This document shows positions 53,476 to 62,840 of a stretch of DNA of 64,000 nt, piece after piece. The notes below the pieces were generated by a model. That model had not been told where the DNA came from and made no database searches. It saw nothing but the letters and a program-made list of their open reading frames with translations. The stretch is from Bacteroidaceae bacterium. GTDB lineage: Bacteria > Bacteroidota > Bacteroidia > Bacteroidales > Bacteroidaceae. The position numbers and the translations under genes were made by a program. Where the stretch lies: contig JAFSKK010000044.1 of assembly GCA_017448965.1 (NCBI GenBank), positions 62,001 to 126,000 of the forward strand, in the 5' to 3' direction. Position 1 is the stretch's first letter, and each line of letters opens with the position of its first letter.

Positions 53476-56115
53476 TTACTTTACTAAAATCTTTTTCCCG
53501 TTCTTGATGACGATGCCCTTATAGTCTTTGTTCACACGCTGACCAGCCATATTATAGACGGTCCCATCTTCAACAGCCTTCACCTCTGGGGTAGCAACAC
53601 CTGTAGTCTCCTCTTCATTGAAGAAGATGGCACGAAGAGCAGCACCAGAATTACTATTTGTGAGGTAAGCACGATAAGCGATAGAACTAGCAGCCGGCAG
53701 TTCAGCCTCCAATTGATAGAAGCCTTGAACACCACCCTGGGTCTGAAGGACATAACTGTTAGCCGGGATTGCCTGCTGAGTCAGGATTCCTGTCAAAGCC
53801 CCCTCAGTATAATCATCTTGTTTAGCTGTTCCATAGCCTTGAAGAGTTGTATTAACAGCTTCCAAAGAAGAATCATTATTCTTGAGAATGTAAGGCACGT
53901 TGGCAACTGGATTATCCACTTCTGTCAGGTCAATGGCATCATTGCTGACTACAGCAGTATAGAAACTCACATCTGCTGGGAGGTCTTCTGCTGCTGGCAC
54001 AAACGGGAAGATACATGTACCCCATTTCTTGCCTGCTCCAATCTTGACAGTCACTGAAGCTTGAGAGGCTTCATCGAAGGAGAATGTGGCAGAGTTGTTA
54101 GTGTACATATCATTGTTGGAAGATCCATTGTGTGCAATTATCGCACTATTTTGCAAGGTGTTCAACAACTCATATTGTCCGCTCGTTGTGGTTACCTTAA
54201 TCTCTACGGGGAGTGCATCACCCTCTTCCGTGGTGGTACGGATTGCTCTATGATTATTGCTCTCCCCATATCCCTTGGTTGCCGTGGTGAGATATCGTTC
54301 CACACCATCAGTTCCAATAAAACTTATTTTGTATTGATTGCCCGAAACCCAAGTGAATTTGAAAGCTTGTGCATAATTATCATTCACGGATGATGTATAG
54401 TACTTGAATCCATACAGACCTTGATTACTTCTTGCATTATGGATTGCTGTCAGCACATAACCATCATTATTATGACCAGAACTATGGAATGTAAGCGTAT
54501 AACGCTTGTCCTCTACAGGTTGGTTAAGCTCTGCTGCATTGTAGGTCTCAATTGCTCCGTTCAAATCCTCTATAGCCTGATTCACCTCACTTACAGTCGC
54601 ACTTGTATTGTCATAAACTTCTTGAGCCGTTGAGATGGAAGAATTAAAAATCGTACCTTTTGCTGTTGGTATCTGGAATGCGTCCGCTCCGACATTTGTT
54701 CCATTATTATATAGTGCTTCCGCATTCTCTATTATCCCCAACAGATCGGCTTTAGCAGCAGAAACGGGAGAAAGGTATGACAATGTTACATTGTCCCAGA
54801 AATATACACCTTCAGCGGATTGATTCGTGTTAGAACGCGTGTCAAACTTGTAATCCATTCCAAGAATGATATTCAATGGGCCAGCTTCGTTTAGTTCAAC
54901 AACAGTCGAAACCGTATTGAACTCCGAGGTTGAAACCTTAATATTCTCACATTTTGTATCATTACCCTGTATATAGGCATATTCAGTAGAATTGTTGTCA
55001 GAATATGCGCGGACATCAGCTGTAAGCGTGTATCGTCCAGCAGGAAGGCTGGGAAGTTCCTGAGATAAACTATATGTCGTGTTTGACCAGTTAAACCGAA
55101 TTTTATAAGAACTCTCTCCCTCCGACTTTTTGTCATTATCTTTTATTGAATAGCTGTAAGAAGACCCCACAAAAGGACTTTCATTAGTCCAACCACCTAC
55201 ATAATAGGAATCGCCACCATTAGTTTTTATATACTGAGTTTGGTACTCTTCAAAACCAGGGTTCCATACGAGGAACGTAACATCTCCATCCTGTAATGAT
55301 GCTGAAGCTAAAGCAGAAGATATTGCCGACTTCAAACCAGCAATATCATCAAAGGTGGTATTGCTTTCTGTATTATTCACTACACTTTGAGCAGTCGAAA
55401 TAGCTGTTTCTAAAGAGTTGCTGTTCAACTGGCCATTAAGATTCGTAGCATAAGTAATAAGGCTGCTCAATTCCGTTCTGTAAGCTTCAAAATCTTCCAC
55501 TAATTTAAGTGCTGAAATAGCTTCCATGCAGTCATAGCCACTATCATTCCCCTTAGTATAGTCAGCCGTAAACACAATCTGAATTTCCGTATTTGTCGTT
55601 ATGGTACTTGAAGCCTTGAACTTAGAGCCAACCGAATATAGGGTCTGCTTTTTTGTGACTTTTTTTGACATTTCAGCCAAAGTATGCGTTCCTTCTTTCA
55701 ACGTTACGGTAAAAGTTGGGTTACTATTATTGTTGTGCCACCCAACAAGTCCAGAGAAATCATAGTAATGATCCGCCTCTAACCCTTTGAAGGTATAGGT
55801 ATATGTCTTACCAGAAGTTGCATTATAACGTACCCAGAATATTACGCTACTTGGATCCGAAGAGGCGGAATAAGAGTAGGATGTATTATCTTCTAACTTA
55901 TAATTAGAATAAGTGGTTGTCATACGAGCCCCACCGCTGGCATTTCTCCCATTAAGATTCGCACTAGAAGTGGTTGACCAACCAAAATTTGATGGTGAAG
56001 ATGTGTCGTTGCCGCCATCCCAGCCAGCAACATAGTTAGTTTGTGCCCTCAGGGAATTACCCCCCCCTGTTGCAAATGCGACAAAAAGTGCCGCCATAAG
56101 TAATTTTCTTTTCAT
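53476..56115 (-). CDS. Large secreted protein with type IX-like C-terminal tail
   Basis: An 879-residue protein: signal peptide MKRKLLMAALFVAFATGGGNSLRAQ, a carbohydrate-binding-like N-terminal beta domain (YKLEDNTSYSYSASSDPSSVIFWVRYNATSGKTYTY), two FIVAR-like helical segments (about 215-280 and 450-530), a beta-rich second half, and a C-terminal tail (VYNMAGQRVNKDYKGIVIKNGKKIL) of the Bacteroidetes sorting type. It is probably exported by the type IX system that includes PorQ. No catalytic motif is recognised; it may bind glycans. Start at the ATG at 56115. Confidence 0.8.
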   Translation of the reverse strand: MKRKLLMAALFVAFATGGGNSLRAQTNYVAGWDGGNDTSSPSNFGWSTTSSANLNGRNASGGARMTTTYSNYKLEDNTSYSYSASSDPSSVIFWVRYNATSGKTYTYTFKGLEADHYYDFSGLVGWHNNNSNPTFTVTLKEGTHTLAEMSKKVTKKQTLYSVGSKFKASSTITTNTEIQIVFTADYTKGNDSGYDCMEAISALKLVEDFEAYRTELSSLITYATNLNGQLNSNSLETAISTAQSVVNNTESNTTFDDIAGLKSAISSALASASLQDGDVTFLVWNPGFEEYQTQYIKTNGGDSYYVGGWTNESPFVGSSYSYSIKDNDKKSEGESSYKIRFNWSNTTYSLSQELPSLPAGRYTLTADVRAYSDNNSTEYAYIQGNDTKCENIKVSTSEFNTVSTVVELNEAGPLNIILGMDYKFDTRSNTNQSAEGVYFWDNVTLSYLSPVSAAKADLLGIIENAEALYNNGTNVGADAFQIPTAKGTIFNSSISTAQEVYDNTSATVSEVNQAIEDLNGAIETYNAAELNQPVEDKRYTLTFHSSGHNNDGYVLTAIHNARSNQGLYGFKYYTSSVNDNYAQAFKFTWVSGNQYKISFIGTDGVERYLTTATKGYGESNNHRAIRTTTEEGDALPVEIKVTTTSGQYELLNTLQNSAIIAHNGSSNNDMYTNNSATFSFDEASQASVTVKIGAGKKWGTCIFPFVPAAEDLPADVSFYTAVVSNDAIDLTEVDNPVANVPYILKNNDSSLEAVNTTLQGYGTAKQDDYTEGALTGILTQQAIPANSYVLQTQGGVQGFYQLEAELPAASSIAYRAYLTNSNSGAALRAIFFNEEETTGVATPEVKAVEDGTVYNMAGQRVNKDYKGIVIKNGKKILVK

Positions 56116-56458
56116 TGTAGTTTGATTTGTTAGTAAAAGTTTAGTTAATGTATAATAATCAGTTATCAAAGATTGGGGTGCCTGGTGCACAAGGACATAA
56201 GTGCACTTGTGGTACAAGCACATCATGGGCAAATGTACGAGTTGTTCGTGGAAAGTGGAAGGGAACAGGGAGGAAAACTGGGGAGAAACCATCGTTTTTA
56301 ACAGAATTTAATAAAAGAAGGGGCGAATGTGGGGGTGAATTGACACATCAAGCTGACAAATTCATCCTGTCTAAGGAATCAAGGAATCAGGGAAGAGGCG
56401 TCTTGCGAGACGCTGACAAATAATCCTTTTCAAGTCTCGCATTTACTTCTAATTAATT

Positions 56459-56696
56459 CAAGTTTCGTATGTTTATTTCAACCACGAATTTCACGAATTA
56501 AACGAATTTTGCCATGCGGACAGGAATCCTATTGCTCAAAGCCGCAAGCGGCGACGAATAGCACGAACCATCCGGATGGCATTAGTGCAATTCGTAGCAC
56601 AGAAGGTGCTTTGTGTAATAAATTCTCGCTGCATAGTTTTGTGAAAATTTGTGTAATTCGTGTTAAAATGAACAAGTTGAACACTTCCGAAACTTG
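56459..56696. repeat. Element with nested inverted ends in the 56116-57290 gap
   Basis: CAAGTTTCG (56459-56467) faces CGAAACTTG (56688-56696), and inside them ACCACGAATTTCACGAATT (56481-56499) faces an imperfect complement at 56641-56664. The interior has small palindromes (GCCGCAAGCGGC, CATCCGGATG). It looks like a small non-coding repeat element without a transposase. Confidence 0.6.
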
Positions 56697-56734
56697 TATG
56701 AGTAATCCTTTATTCCTGAATTCCTTAGAATATA

Positions 56735-56790
56735 ACTACACCGCTTTGCGGTAGATTGGGAGGATTGGGAGGATGAGACCATCTTTTGTA
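56735..56790. repeat. Copy of the ACTACACCG...CGG-AGATTGGGAG repeat
   Basis: ACTACACCG, a spacer, CGGTAGATTGGGAG and a doubled GATTGGGAG segment ending in GGATGAG match the right half of the repeat at 51783-51825. Confidence 0.65.
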
Positions 56791-56854
56791 TCTTTTATTC
56801 AACTTTCGGAAGTTACCGGTTCTTTGCGAGCAAAGCGCTACGCGATGGCGCTCA

Positions 56855-56962
56855 GGAGTTATAGGAGTTATAGGAGTTAAAGCCTATACTCTGTCAACTG
56901 TGGAGAGGAGTTTTCACGCCAGCATTACATTCGGCTTTAACTCCTCTAACTCCTCTAACTTC
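56855..56962. repeat. Long hairpin built from a 10-base GGAGTTATA repeat
   Basis: Arm 56855-56884 has three direct copies of GGAGTTA; arm 56933-56962 has the complementary copies; 27 of 30 positions pair around a 48-base loop. It lies in the same gene-free gap. Confidence 0.75.
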
Positions 56963-57101
56963 TTTAACTCCAAGAAAGTAGAACTTGCGAAACTTAAATC
57001 TTTTATATCTAGCACGTAGTGCGATGTTCTCTCTCAACAAAGATGGAAAGGATACAAAAGATATTTGTGACATTCGTGTTCGTAACTACCACATTTACAG
57101 C

Positions 57102-57229
57102 AACGGCAGTGCCGTAATTACGATTACGGCGTAAAGGTAATTACGGCACTGCCGTTCTTAATTAATTGGCAACGGGGGAATCAATTGATCAGAAACGGGC
57201 TTGTTAATTCACAGGCAACGGCGTTGCCT
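57102..57229. repeat. Degenerate palindromic array with 23-base beat
   Basis: A perfect inverted repeat with 20-base arms (AACGGCAGTGCCGTAATTAC at 57102-57121 with 57137-57156) is followed by looser units. AATT cores lie at 57116, 57139, 57160, 57183 and 57206 (spacing 23, 21, 23, 23). It ends with the palindrome GGCAACGGCGTTGCC near 57214-57228. Confidence 0.75.
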
Positions 57230-57290
57230 TTAGCAGCCCAATTCTTTTTGCGAAACCAGGGACATCAAAGGCGCATTCGATTCTTACAAA

Positions 57291-58403
57291 TCAAGTTTTC
57301 AACAATTTTGTGATGATTTTATCTGTGAAGAACATCAATGGACTATTGCTAAAGTTCCAAGTCGTTCCTCCAAGCACTTGACGTACATAAAAATCCATGT
57401 GCATACTTTGTGAAGTTGTCAGATTGTCATCCATCGAATAAGTGATATGGGTGGACAAAGGATTCATACCTTCCAAATCAGGAACGTCGATTTTTTCACC
57501 TCGTTTTAAATCGGTAAACAATTCCACACTATGTTCATTGTCTTTTGCAAAGCCCTTCTCTGCGAAATAAGGCAAGTAGTTTTTTACAACATCATACTCA
57601 GCAGCGGCATTTCTGGTTGTCACCCATGTTTTTCCTTGGCCGATATCTTGCGGTTTCAATGACACTGACGACATGGGAGGAATTGAGATAACGCGCTGAG
57701 AATAAGAGTCATTGGAACTTCCATTGTCTGCCTGGGATGCATCTGCAATATAGTAAGGTTTGGCTTCGTTGTTATGCAAAACAAAACTATTAGCCAAATC
57801 AATGTAAATGGGGGTATTGGTCTTATTTTTAAGCGTAACCACAATCTTATATTGATCATTGTAGAATGGCATTCCCGGATCCTCTCCCAAATCTAATAAT
57901 CGCTCATTCTTCACCTTGTTTCCAAACATCGTAACACGACCGTACCAGTGCTTCATGACAAATGAAGCTTTCAATTCAGGGGTCTCTATGATTGAACCCT
58001 CTTTCAATCCAAATAAAATGGTAAGTTGAGAGTCCTTTTTCTTTTTTCCCTCCACATAAGTGGCCTCACTATTGTTATAGCCTTGCACAATCTTCAGGTT
58101 GTCGGCTGCCAAACTGGGATTGTTTGTGAATGTGTTGCCTTCCGCTGTGGACTTTGTGGAAGGCTGCGAATCAGCAAAAGTGTCCATCTCGCCATTTTCA
58201 TAGTTGATGGATAAAATATCCGACTTTTTGATGGTATAGGTAGGGCCGTTGGGGTTGGAGAACTTCTTGTACTTGATGTCTGTTTCGTTTACTTCAAGCA
58301 CCTTTGAAAGAATGGTGGCACCATCTTTCTTCACAATCACATCCTGTGCAGAAAGAGGACAAAACAAGCATAGGAGCAATGTTACAATAATAAGCTTTCT
58401 CAT
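57291..58403 (-). CDS. Secreted protein of unknown function
   Basis: A 370-residue protein with a signal peptide (MRKLIIVTLLLCLFCPLSAQ), then DVIVKKDGATILSKVLEVNETDIKYKKFSNPNGPTYTIKKSDILSINYENGE, a small SH3-like repeat also seen in other Bacteroidetes exported proteins, and a long beta-rich second half. Family not recognised. Start at the ATG at 58403. Isolated between the repeat gap and the transporter operon. Confidence 0.75.
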   Translation of the reverse strand: MRKLIIVTLLLCLFCPLSAQDVIVKKDGATILSKVLEVNETDIKYKKFSNPNGPTYTIKKSDILSINYENGEMDTFADSQPSTKSTAEGNTFTNNPSLAADNLKIVQGYNNSEATYVEGKKKKDSQLTILFGLKEGSIIETPELKASFVMKHWYGRVTMFGNKVKNERLLDLGEDPGMPFYNDQYKIVVTLKNKTNTPIYIDLANSFVLHNNEAKPYYIADASQADNGSSNDSYSQRVISIPPMSSVSLKPQDIGQGKTWVTTRNAAAEYDVVKNYLPYFAEKGFAKDNEHSVELFTDLKRGEKIDVPDLEGMNPLSTHITYSMDDNLTTSQSMHMDFYVRQVLGGTTWNFSNSPLMFFTDKIITKLLKT

Positions 58404-58528
58404 ATCTAAAATTGTTAAGTTGATAACCGAACAACAGCCCATAGGCTTTGCAATGCGGCTACATTCACTTTTGTTTTAGTGATTGAAATATACAGAATGG
58501 TGCGAAAGGCACTTAAAGTACATTTTCG

Positions 58529-58564
58529 TAGGCAAAGGTAAATCTTTTTTGCCTATACAACAAA
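58529..58564 (-). promoter_or_regulatory. Promoter of the 57291-58403 gene, merged with a hairpin
   Basis: On the minus strand TTTG (58561-58564), 20 bases, TACCTTTG (58533-58540). The -7 element sits inside a hairpin, TAGGCAAA (58529-58536) with TTTGCCTA (58548-58555), that could end the transporter operon. The leader would be about 125 bases. Confidence 0.5.
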
Positions 58565-58638
58565 ATATTTTCATCGTTTTTTGAAGCCTGTCCATAAAGG
58601 GCACAACAAAGATGGGAACAAGGACGTGTCGACACGGT

Positions 58639-60027
58639 TCACTTCCACAAGTTGAACAGCCCCAACTCGTTGGCAAAGATGAGAAAGATGCAGAGGGGTG
58701 CGAAGTAGCGGATGATAAATCGGTAAACAGGATAGAGCGGACTCTTGATGGTACCGTGATTGGTGAGTTCGGCACGGAGCACCTTTTCGTCGACCACCCA
58801 TCCTAAGAAGATGCACATGAGGAAGCCACCAACAGGCATGATGAGTTTGGCCACCAGGAAGTCGAAGAGATCGAAGAGACCCATGCCAAAGAGGGTGACG
58901 TCTTTCCAATCGCCAAACGACCACGAACAGAAGGTGCCCAACAGCATGCAGACAACACTGACCAGCACAGCGGCCAATGGACGAGGGATGCGCAAGTTCG
59001 TGTGGAAATAGGCGGCAGACATCTCAAGCATGGAGATGCTGCTGGTGAGGGCCGCCATGACCAACAAAAGATAAAAGATGAGAGAAAATAGATAAGCCAG
59101 CCAAGGAAGATTGCCAAACACCTGCTGGAAGACGTTTGGCAGGGTGATGAACACCAATGATGGGCCTGCATCGGGTTGCAAACCCTGAATGCTGTAAACA
59201 GCAGGAAAAATAATGAGACCACTGAGCAGGGCGACGAGCGTGTCGATAGCGGCTACGCTGAATCCATCCTTCATCAGGTCGATGTCTTTACGGAAATAGC
59301 AGGCGTAGGTACACAAGCAGCCTAAGCCCACGCTGAGGGAGAAGAAGGCCTGTCCCATCGCATTGAGAATGACGGAACTGGTCACTTTGGAGAAGTCGGG
59401 CTTGAACAGGAAAGTCAATCCCTTGCCTGCATCGGGCAACGACAAGGAGCAACCGACCAACACTAAGATAAAGAGGAAAAGCAGGGGCATCATGATTTTG
59501 GCACCCCGTTCAATACCACGCTGTACGCCGAGCGCCACGATGCCGCAGGTCAAGACGATGACAAGAGCCATCCAGAAGACGGGCATGAGGGAGTCGGAGG
59601 AGAAGGTCACAAAGTCGTTGGTGAAGGTCTCTGGAGTCTTGCCAGAGAAACCATCAATCAAGGCTTCGTAGGTGTAGTAGAGTGTCCATCCCGCCACCAC
59701 AGCATAGTAACTGAGCACAAGGAAGCCGCTGACCACGGGCATCAAACCCATCCATCGCCAGCCACGTCGTCCGCCACTCATCTTCTCGAAGGCATGGGTG
59801 ACATCGCGACCGCCATGCCGACCGATGGCAAACTCGGCCACCATGATGGGCATAGCCAACAACAGCATGAAAAGGATATAAATCAGGATGAAGGCTGCAC
59901 CACCGTTCGTGCCTGTCTCGGTGGGGAAACGCCACACGTTGCCTAAGCCTACGGCACTACCTGCTGCCGCAAGGATGGCTCCCACCTTCGAGGCAAACAC
60001 GTTCTTATTTGACGCTTCCTTTCCCAT
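58639..60027 (-). CDS. Sodium-dependent transporter, neurotransmitter:sodium symporter (SNF) family
   Basis: A 462-residue protein with eleven to twelve membrane segments and the family start KVGAILAAAGSAVGLGNVWRFPTETGTNGGAAFILIYILFMLLLAMPIMVAEFAIGR. Relatives import amino acids or related compounds with sodium; the substrate cannot be read from the sequence. Downstream of a lipoprotein gene, 10 bases apart. Confidence 0.9.
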   Translation of the reverse strand: MGKEASNKNVFASKVGAILAAAGSAVGLGNVWRFPTETGTNGGAAFILIYILFMLLLAMPIMVAEFAIGRHGGRDVTHAFEKMSGGRRGWRWMGLMPVVSGFLVLSYYAVVAGWTLYYTYEALIDGFSGKTPETFTNDFVTFSSDSLMPVFWMALVIVLTCGIVALGVQRGIERGAKIMMPLLFLFILVLVGCSLSLPDAGKGLTFLFKPDFSKVTSSVILNAMGQAFFSLSVGLGCLCTYACYFRKDIDLMKDGFSVAAIDTLVALLSGLIIFPAVYSIQGLQPDAGPSLVFITLPNVFQQVFGNLPWLAYLFSLIFYLLLVMAALTSSISMLEMSAAYFHTNLRIPRPLAAVLVSVVCMLLGTFCSWSFGDWKDVTLFGMGLFDLFDFLVAKLIMPVGGFLMCIFLGWVVDEKVLRAELTNHGTIKSPLYPVYRFIIRYFAPLCIFLIFANELGLFNLWK

Positions 60028-60037
60028 GTCTGAGTGC

Positions 60038-60430
60038 CTAATTTCTCAACCTGATTTTCCACACTTCGCCTTGTCGTACCATCTTCTGCGAACTCACTTC
60101 TTTCTTGCCATCAGCAAAGGTGTACTGATAATAGACGGTGCAGATGCTGTCGCCCCGCATCTTGGCATTCACGATGTCAATGCCCACAACGGCTGCATAT
60201 TCAGAACGTTGCCACTCCAAATGTTGCTTGAGTGCATCATGCATGAAGGCTTCCTGAACGGAGTCCATCTCTGCACCAAAGTCAACGTGCTGTAGATAGG
60301 TGTCGTAGTCTTCTCGGTTCAAAGCCTCCAATGCCATCTGCAAGGCTCCTTCCGGTTCACGTGCCGGGTCTTGGCAAGACAGCAGACACAGCAAGAAAGA
60401 GAAGAGAAATATATAACGGAAAAACGACAT
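60038..60430 (-). CDS. Small lipoprotein, DUF4878-like
   Basis: A 130-residue protein with a lipoprotein signal (FLFSFLLCLLSCQDP, lipidated cysteine near 19) and a small alpha+beta domain (PEGALQMALEALNREDYDTYLQHVDFG, VYYQYTFADGKKEVSSQKMVRQGEVWKIRL) like DUF4878/NTF2-type lipoproteins. Start at the ATG at 60430; the further upstream frame adds an unlikely N-terminus. Confidence 0.75.
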   Translation of the reverse strand: MSFFRYIFLFSFLLCLLSCQDPAREPEGALQMALEALNREDYDTYLQHVDFGAEMDSVQEAFMHDALKQHLEWQRSEYAAVVGIDIVNAKMRGDSICTVYYQYTFADGKKEVSSQKMVRQGEVWKIRLRN

Positions 60431-60463
60431 GATGTAATAACGGGATAATGGATTCTCCATCAA

Positions 60464-61777
60464 CTATTTCTGCCTGATATACACATTGATAGGCGTACCC
60501 TTGAAGTTCCAATGCTCACGTATCTGATTCTCCAAGAAGCGCTTGTATGGCTCTTTCACATACTGGGGCAGGTTGGCGTAGAAGACGAACGATGGAACAC
60601 GTGTGTCGGGTATCTGCATGACATATTTAATCTTGATGTACTTTCCCTTCAACGATGGTGGTGGCGTAGCCTCGATGATGGGCAGCATCACCTCGTTGAG
60701 TTTGGCAGTAGAGACCTTGTTGGTACGTGACTGATAGGCTTTCTGTGCTTCTTCCAACACTCTGAAAATGCGTTGCTTAGTCACTGCAGAGGCAAAAATG
60801 ATGGTAAAGTCGGTGAAGGGGGCAAAACGGTCACGGATGGCTCGTTCAAAGTGACGAATGGCCTCATTAGACTTATCAGTCACCAAGTCCCACTTGTTCA
60901 CTACCACAACCATGCCTTTCTGGTTCTTCTGAATCAGTTGGAAGATGTTGATGTCCTGTCCTTCGATGCCTCTCGTTGCATCGACCATCAGCACACACAC
61001 ATCGGAGTTCTCGATGGCACGAATGCTGCGCATGACGGAGTAATACTCAAGGTCTTCAGTCACCTTGTTCTTCTTGCGGATGCCTGCGGTATCAACCAGA
61101 TAGAAGTTGAAGCCAAACTTCTCATACTTCGTATAGATAGAGTCGCGCGTGGTGCCTGCAATGTCGGTCACCACATTGCGGTTATCGTCCAAAAAGGCGT
61201 TGATGATGGATGACTTGCCCGCATTCGGACGACCCACTACGGCAATCCTCGGAATGTCTTCTTCTATCACTTCCGTCATCTCCTTCGTGAAACTGCCCAC
61301 CACGGCGTCCAGAAGGTCGCCCGTGCCACTGCCTGTCAGCGAACTGATGCAATGGGGGTCGCCCAGCCCAAGACTGTAGAACTCAACAGCACCATAGCGG
61401 TGTTCGTTGCTGTCAACCTTGTTGGCCACCACAAATACAGGCAGCTTGCTACGGCGCAGAATGTCAGCCACTTGCATATCAAGATCGGTCACTCCCACCC
61501 TGACGTCCACCATGAAGAGAATCACGTCGCACTCCTCAATGGCGATGAGCACCTGACGACGGATTTCTTCCTCAAAGATGTCATCTGAATTAACCACCCA
61601 ACCGCCAGTGTCAACAACGGAGAACTCTTTATTTCCCCACTCACACTTACCATACTGACGGTCACGTGTGGTGCCCGCTTCATCACTCACAATAGCATGA
61701 CGAGTCTTTGTCAATCGATTGAACAGCGTGGACTTACCCACGTTCGGGCGACCTACAATCGCTACTAAATTTGCCAT
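60464..61777 (-). CDS. der: Ribosome biogenesis GTPase Der (EngA)
   Basis: A 437-residue protein with two GTPase domains: GRPNVGKST at 9-17 with DTGGW, and GRPNAGKSS with DTAGI and NKWD, then a KH-like C-terminal domain ([25 protein letters not shown]). It assists 50S assembly. The start is the ATG at 61777. Confidence 0.95.
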   Translation of the reverse strand: MANLVAIVGRPNVGKSTLFNRLTKTRHAIVSDEAGTTRDRQYGKCEWGNKEFSVVDTGGWVVNSDDIFEEEIRRQVLIAIEECDVILFMVDVRVGVTDLDMQVADILRRSKLPVFVVANKVDSNEHRYGAVEFYSLGLGDPHCISSLTGSGTGDLLDAVVGSFTKEMTEVIEEDIPRIAVVGRPNAGKSSIINAFLDDNRNVVTDIAGTTRDSIYTKYEKFGFNFYLVDTAGIRKKNKVTEDLEYYSVMRSIRAIENSDVCVLMVDATRGIEGQDINIFQLIQKNQKGMVVVVNKWDLVTDKSNEAIRHFERAIRDRFAPFTDFTIIFASAVTKQRIFRVLEEAQKAYQSRTNKVSTAKLNEVMLPIIEATPPPSLKGKYIKIKYVMQIPDTRVPSFVFYANLPQYVKEPYKRFLENQIREHWNFKGTPINVYIRQK

Positions 61778-61849
61778 ATACAATTATATTGAGGTTCGAG
61801 ATTTGAGATTGGAGGTTTGAGATTTAATTCCTCATTCCTAACTCCTAAT

Positions 61850-62731
61850 TCACTCAGGATTGTATCCAAACAGATTCAATGCCTTCGTGGAGTTTCGCCA
61901 GTCTTTATCAACCTTGACGAAGGTCTCCAAATAGATGCTCTTACCAAAGAACTTTTCAAGGCTCTTGCGGGCTTCGGTGGCTACTTTCTTGAGGGCCTTG
62001 CCACCGTGCCCAATGATGATGCCCTTCTGGCTGTCACGCTCTACGTAGATGACTGCATTAATGTGGATATGGGTCTTGTCTTCCTTGAAACTCTCTACAC
62101 CCACCTCTACGGAGTATGGAATTTCTTTGTCGTAGTAAAGCAGGATTTTCTCGCGGATAATCTCCGTAACAAAGAATTTTGCCGGCTTGTCAGTCAACTG
62201 GTCCTTGTCGAAGTAGGGAGGACACTCGGGTAGCAGTTCCTTGATACGCGCCAAAACGGGTTGGACATTGAACTTATGGAGCGCTGAGATGGGCAGGATT
62301 TCGGCTTTGGGCAAGAGTTCATGCCACTGCTCCACCAGCCCAACCAGACTTTTCTCGTCGGTCAAGTCTATCTTGTTGATGAGCACCAACACGGGCACGT
62401 CCATCTGCGCCACTTTTCCCAGAAAGTCTGCGTTCTTGTCAATCTTCTCCATCGGGTCAGTCACGTAGAGCAGCACATCGGCATCGACCAGCGCGCTCTC
62501 GGAGAAGGCAAGCATGGACTCCTGCAACTTGTAATTGGGTTTCAGCACACCAGGGGTATCGGAAAAAACAATCTGTGCATCGTCATCATTGATGATGCCC
62601 ATGATGCGATGGCGTGTCGTCTGCGCCTTGAAGGTGGCGATGGAGATGCGTTCACCCACCAAGAGGTTCATCAACGTGGACTTGCCTACGTTCGGATTAC
62701 CCACGATGTTTACAAAACCTGATTTATGCAT
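61850..62731 (-). CDS. era: GTPase Era
   Basis: A 293-residue protein: GNPNVGKST at 11-19, TTRHRIMG, DTPGVLKP, NKID, and a C-terminal KH domain (IIREKILLYYDKEIPYSVEV to GIIIGHGGKALKKVATEARK). It binds 16S rRNA near the sites methylated by RsmA. Followed by der. Confidence 0.95.
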   Translation of the reverse strand: MHKSGFVNIVGNPNVGKSTLMNLLVGERISIATFKAQTTRHRIMGIINDDDAQIVFSDTPGVLKPNYKLQESMLAFSESALVDADVLLYVTDPMEKIDKNADFLGKVAQMDVPVLVLINKIDLTDEKSLVGLVEQWHELLPKAEILPISALHKFNVQPVLARIKELLPECPPYFDKDQLTDKPAKFFVTEIIREKILLYYDKEIPYSVEVGVESFKEDKTHIHINAVIYVERDSQKGIIIGHGGKALKKVATEARKSLEKFFGKSIYLETFVKVDKDWRNSTKALNLFGYNPE

Positions 62732-62753
62732 AGTTCTTATTACGTGAAAAAAA

Positions 62754-62829
62754 GAAGAGTGAAGAGTGAAAAATTTAAGTTACCAACCCTTCTTGGCAGG
62801 TAATTTAGATTTTTCACTCTTCACTCTTC
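62754..62829. repeat. Long hairpin of GAAGAGT repeats between fabH and era
   Basis: 31-base arms (62754-62784 and 62799-62829) pair at 29 of 31 positions with a 14-base loop. Each arm contains direct copies of GAAGAGT/ACTCTTC. It fills nearly all of the 109-base gap. Confidence 0.8.
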
Positions 62830-62840
62830 ACTCTTTGATA

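Noticed and set aside
56148-57019. Small plus-strand open frames in the gap before the large secreted protein
   Set aside because: They cross the inverted repeats of this gap and show no conserved features or start signals.
61784-61849. Direct repeats between era and der (GAGATTTGAG and ATTCCT/ACTCCT)
   Set aside because: Low complexity and short; noted as sequence texture but not strong enough for a separate feature.
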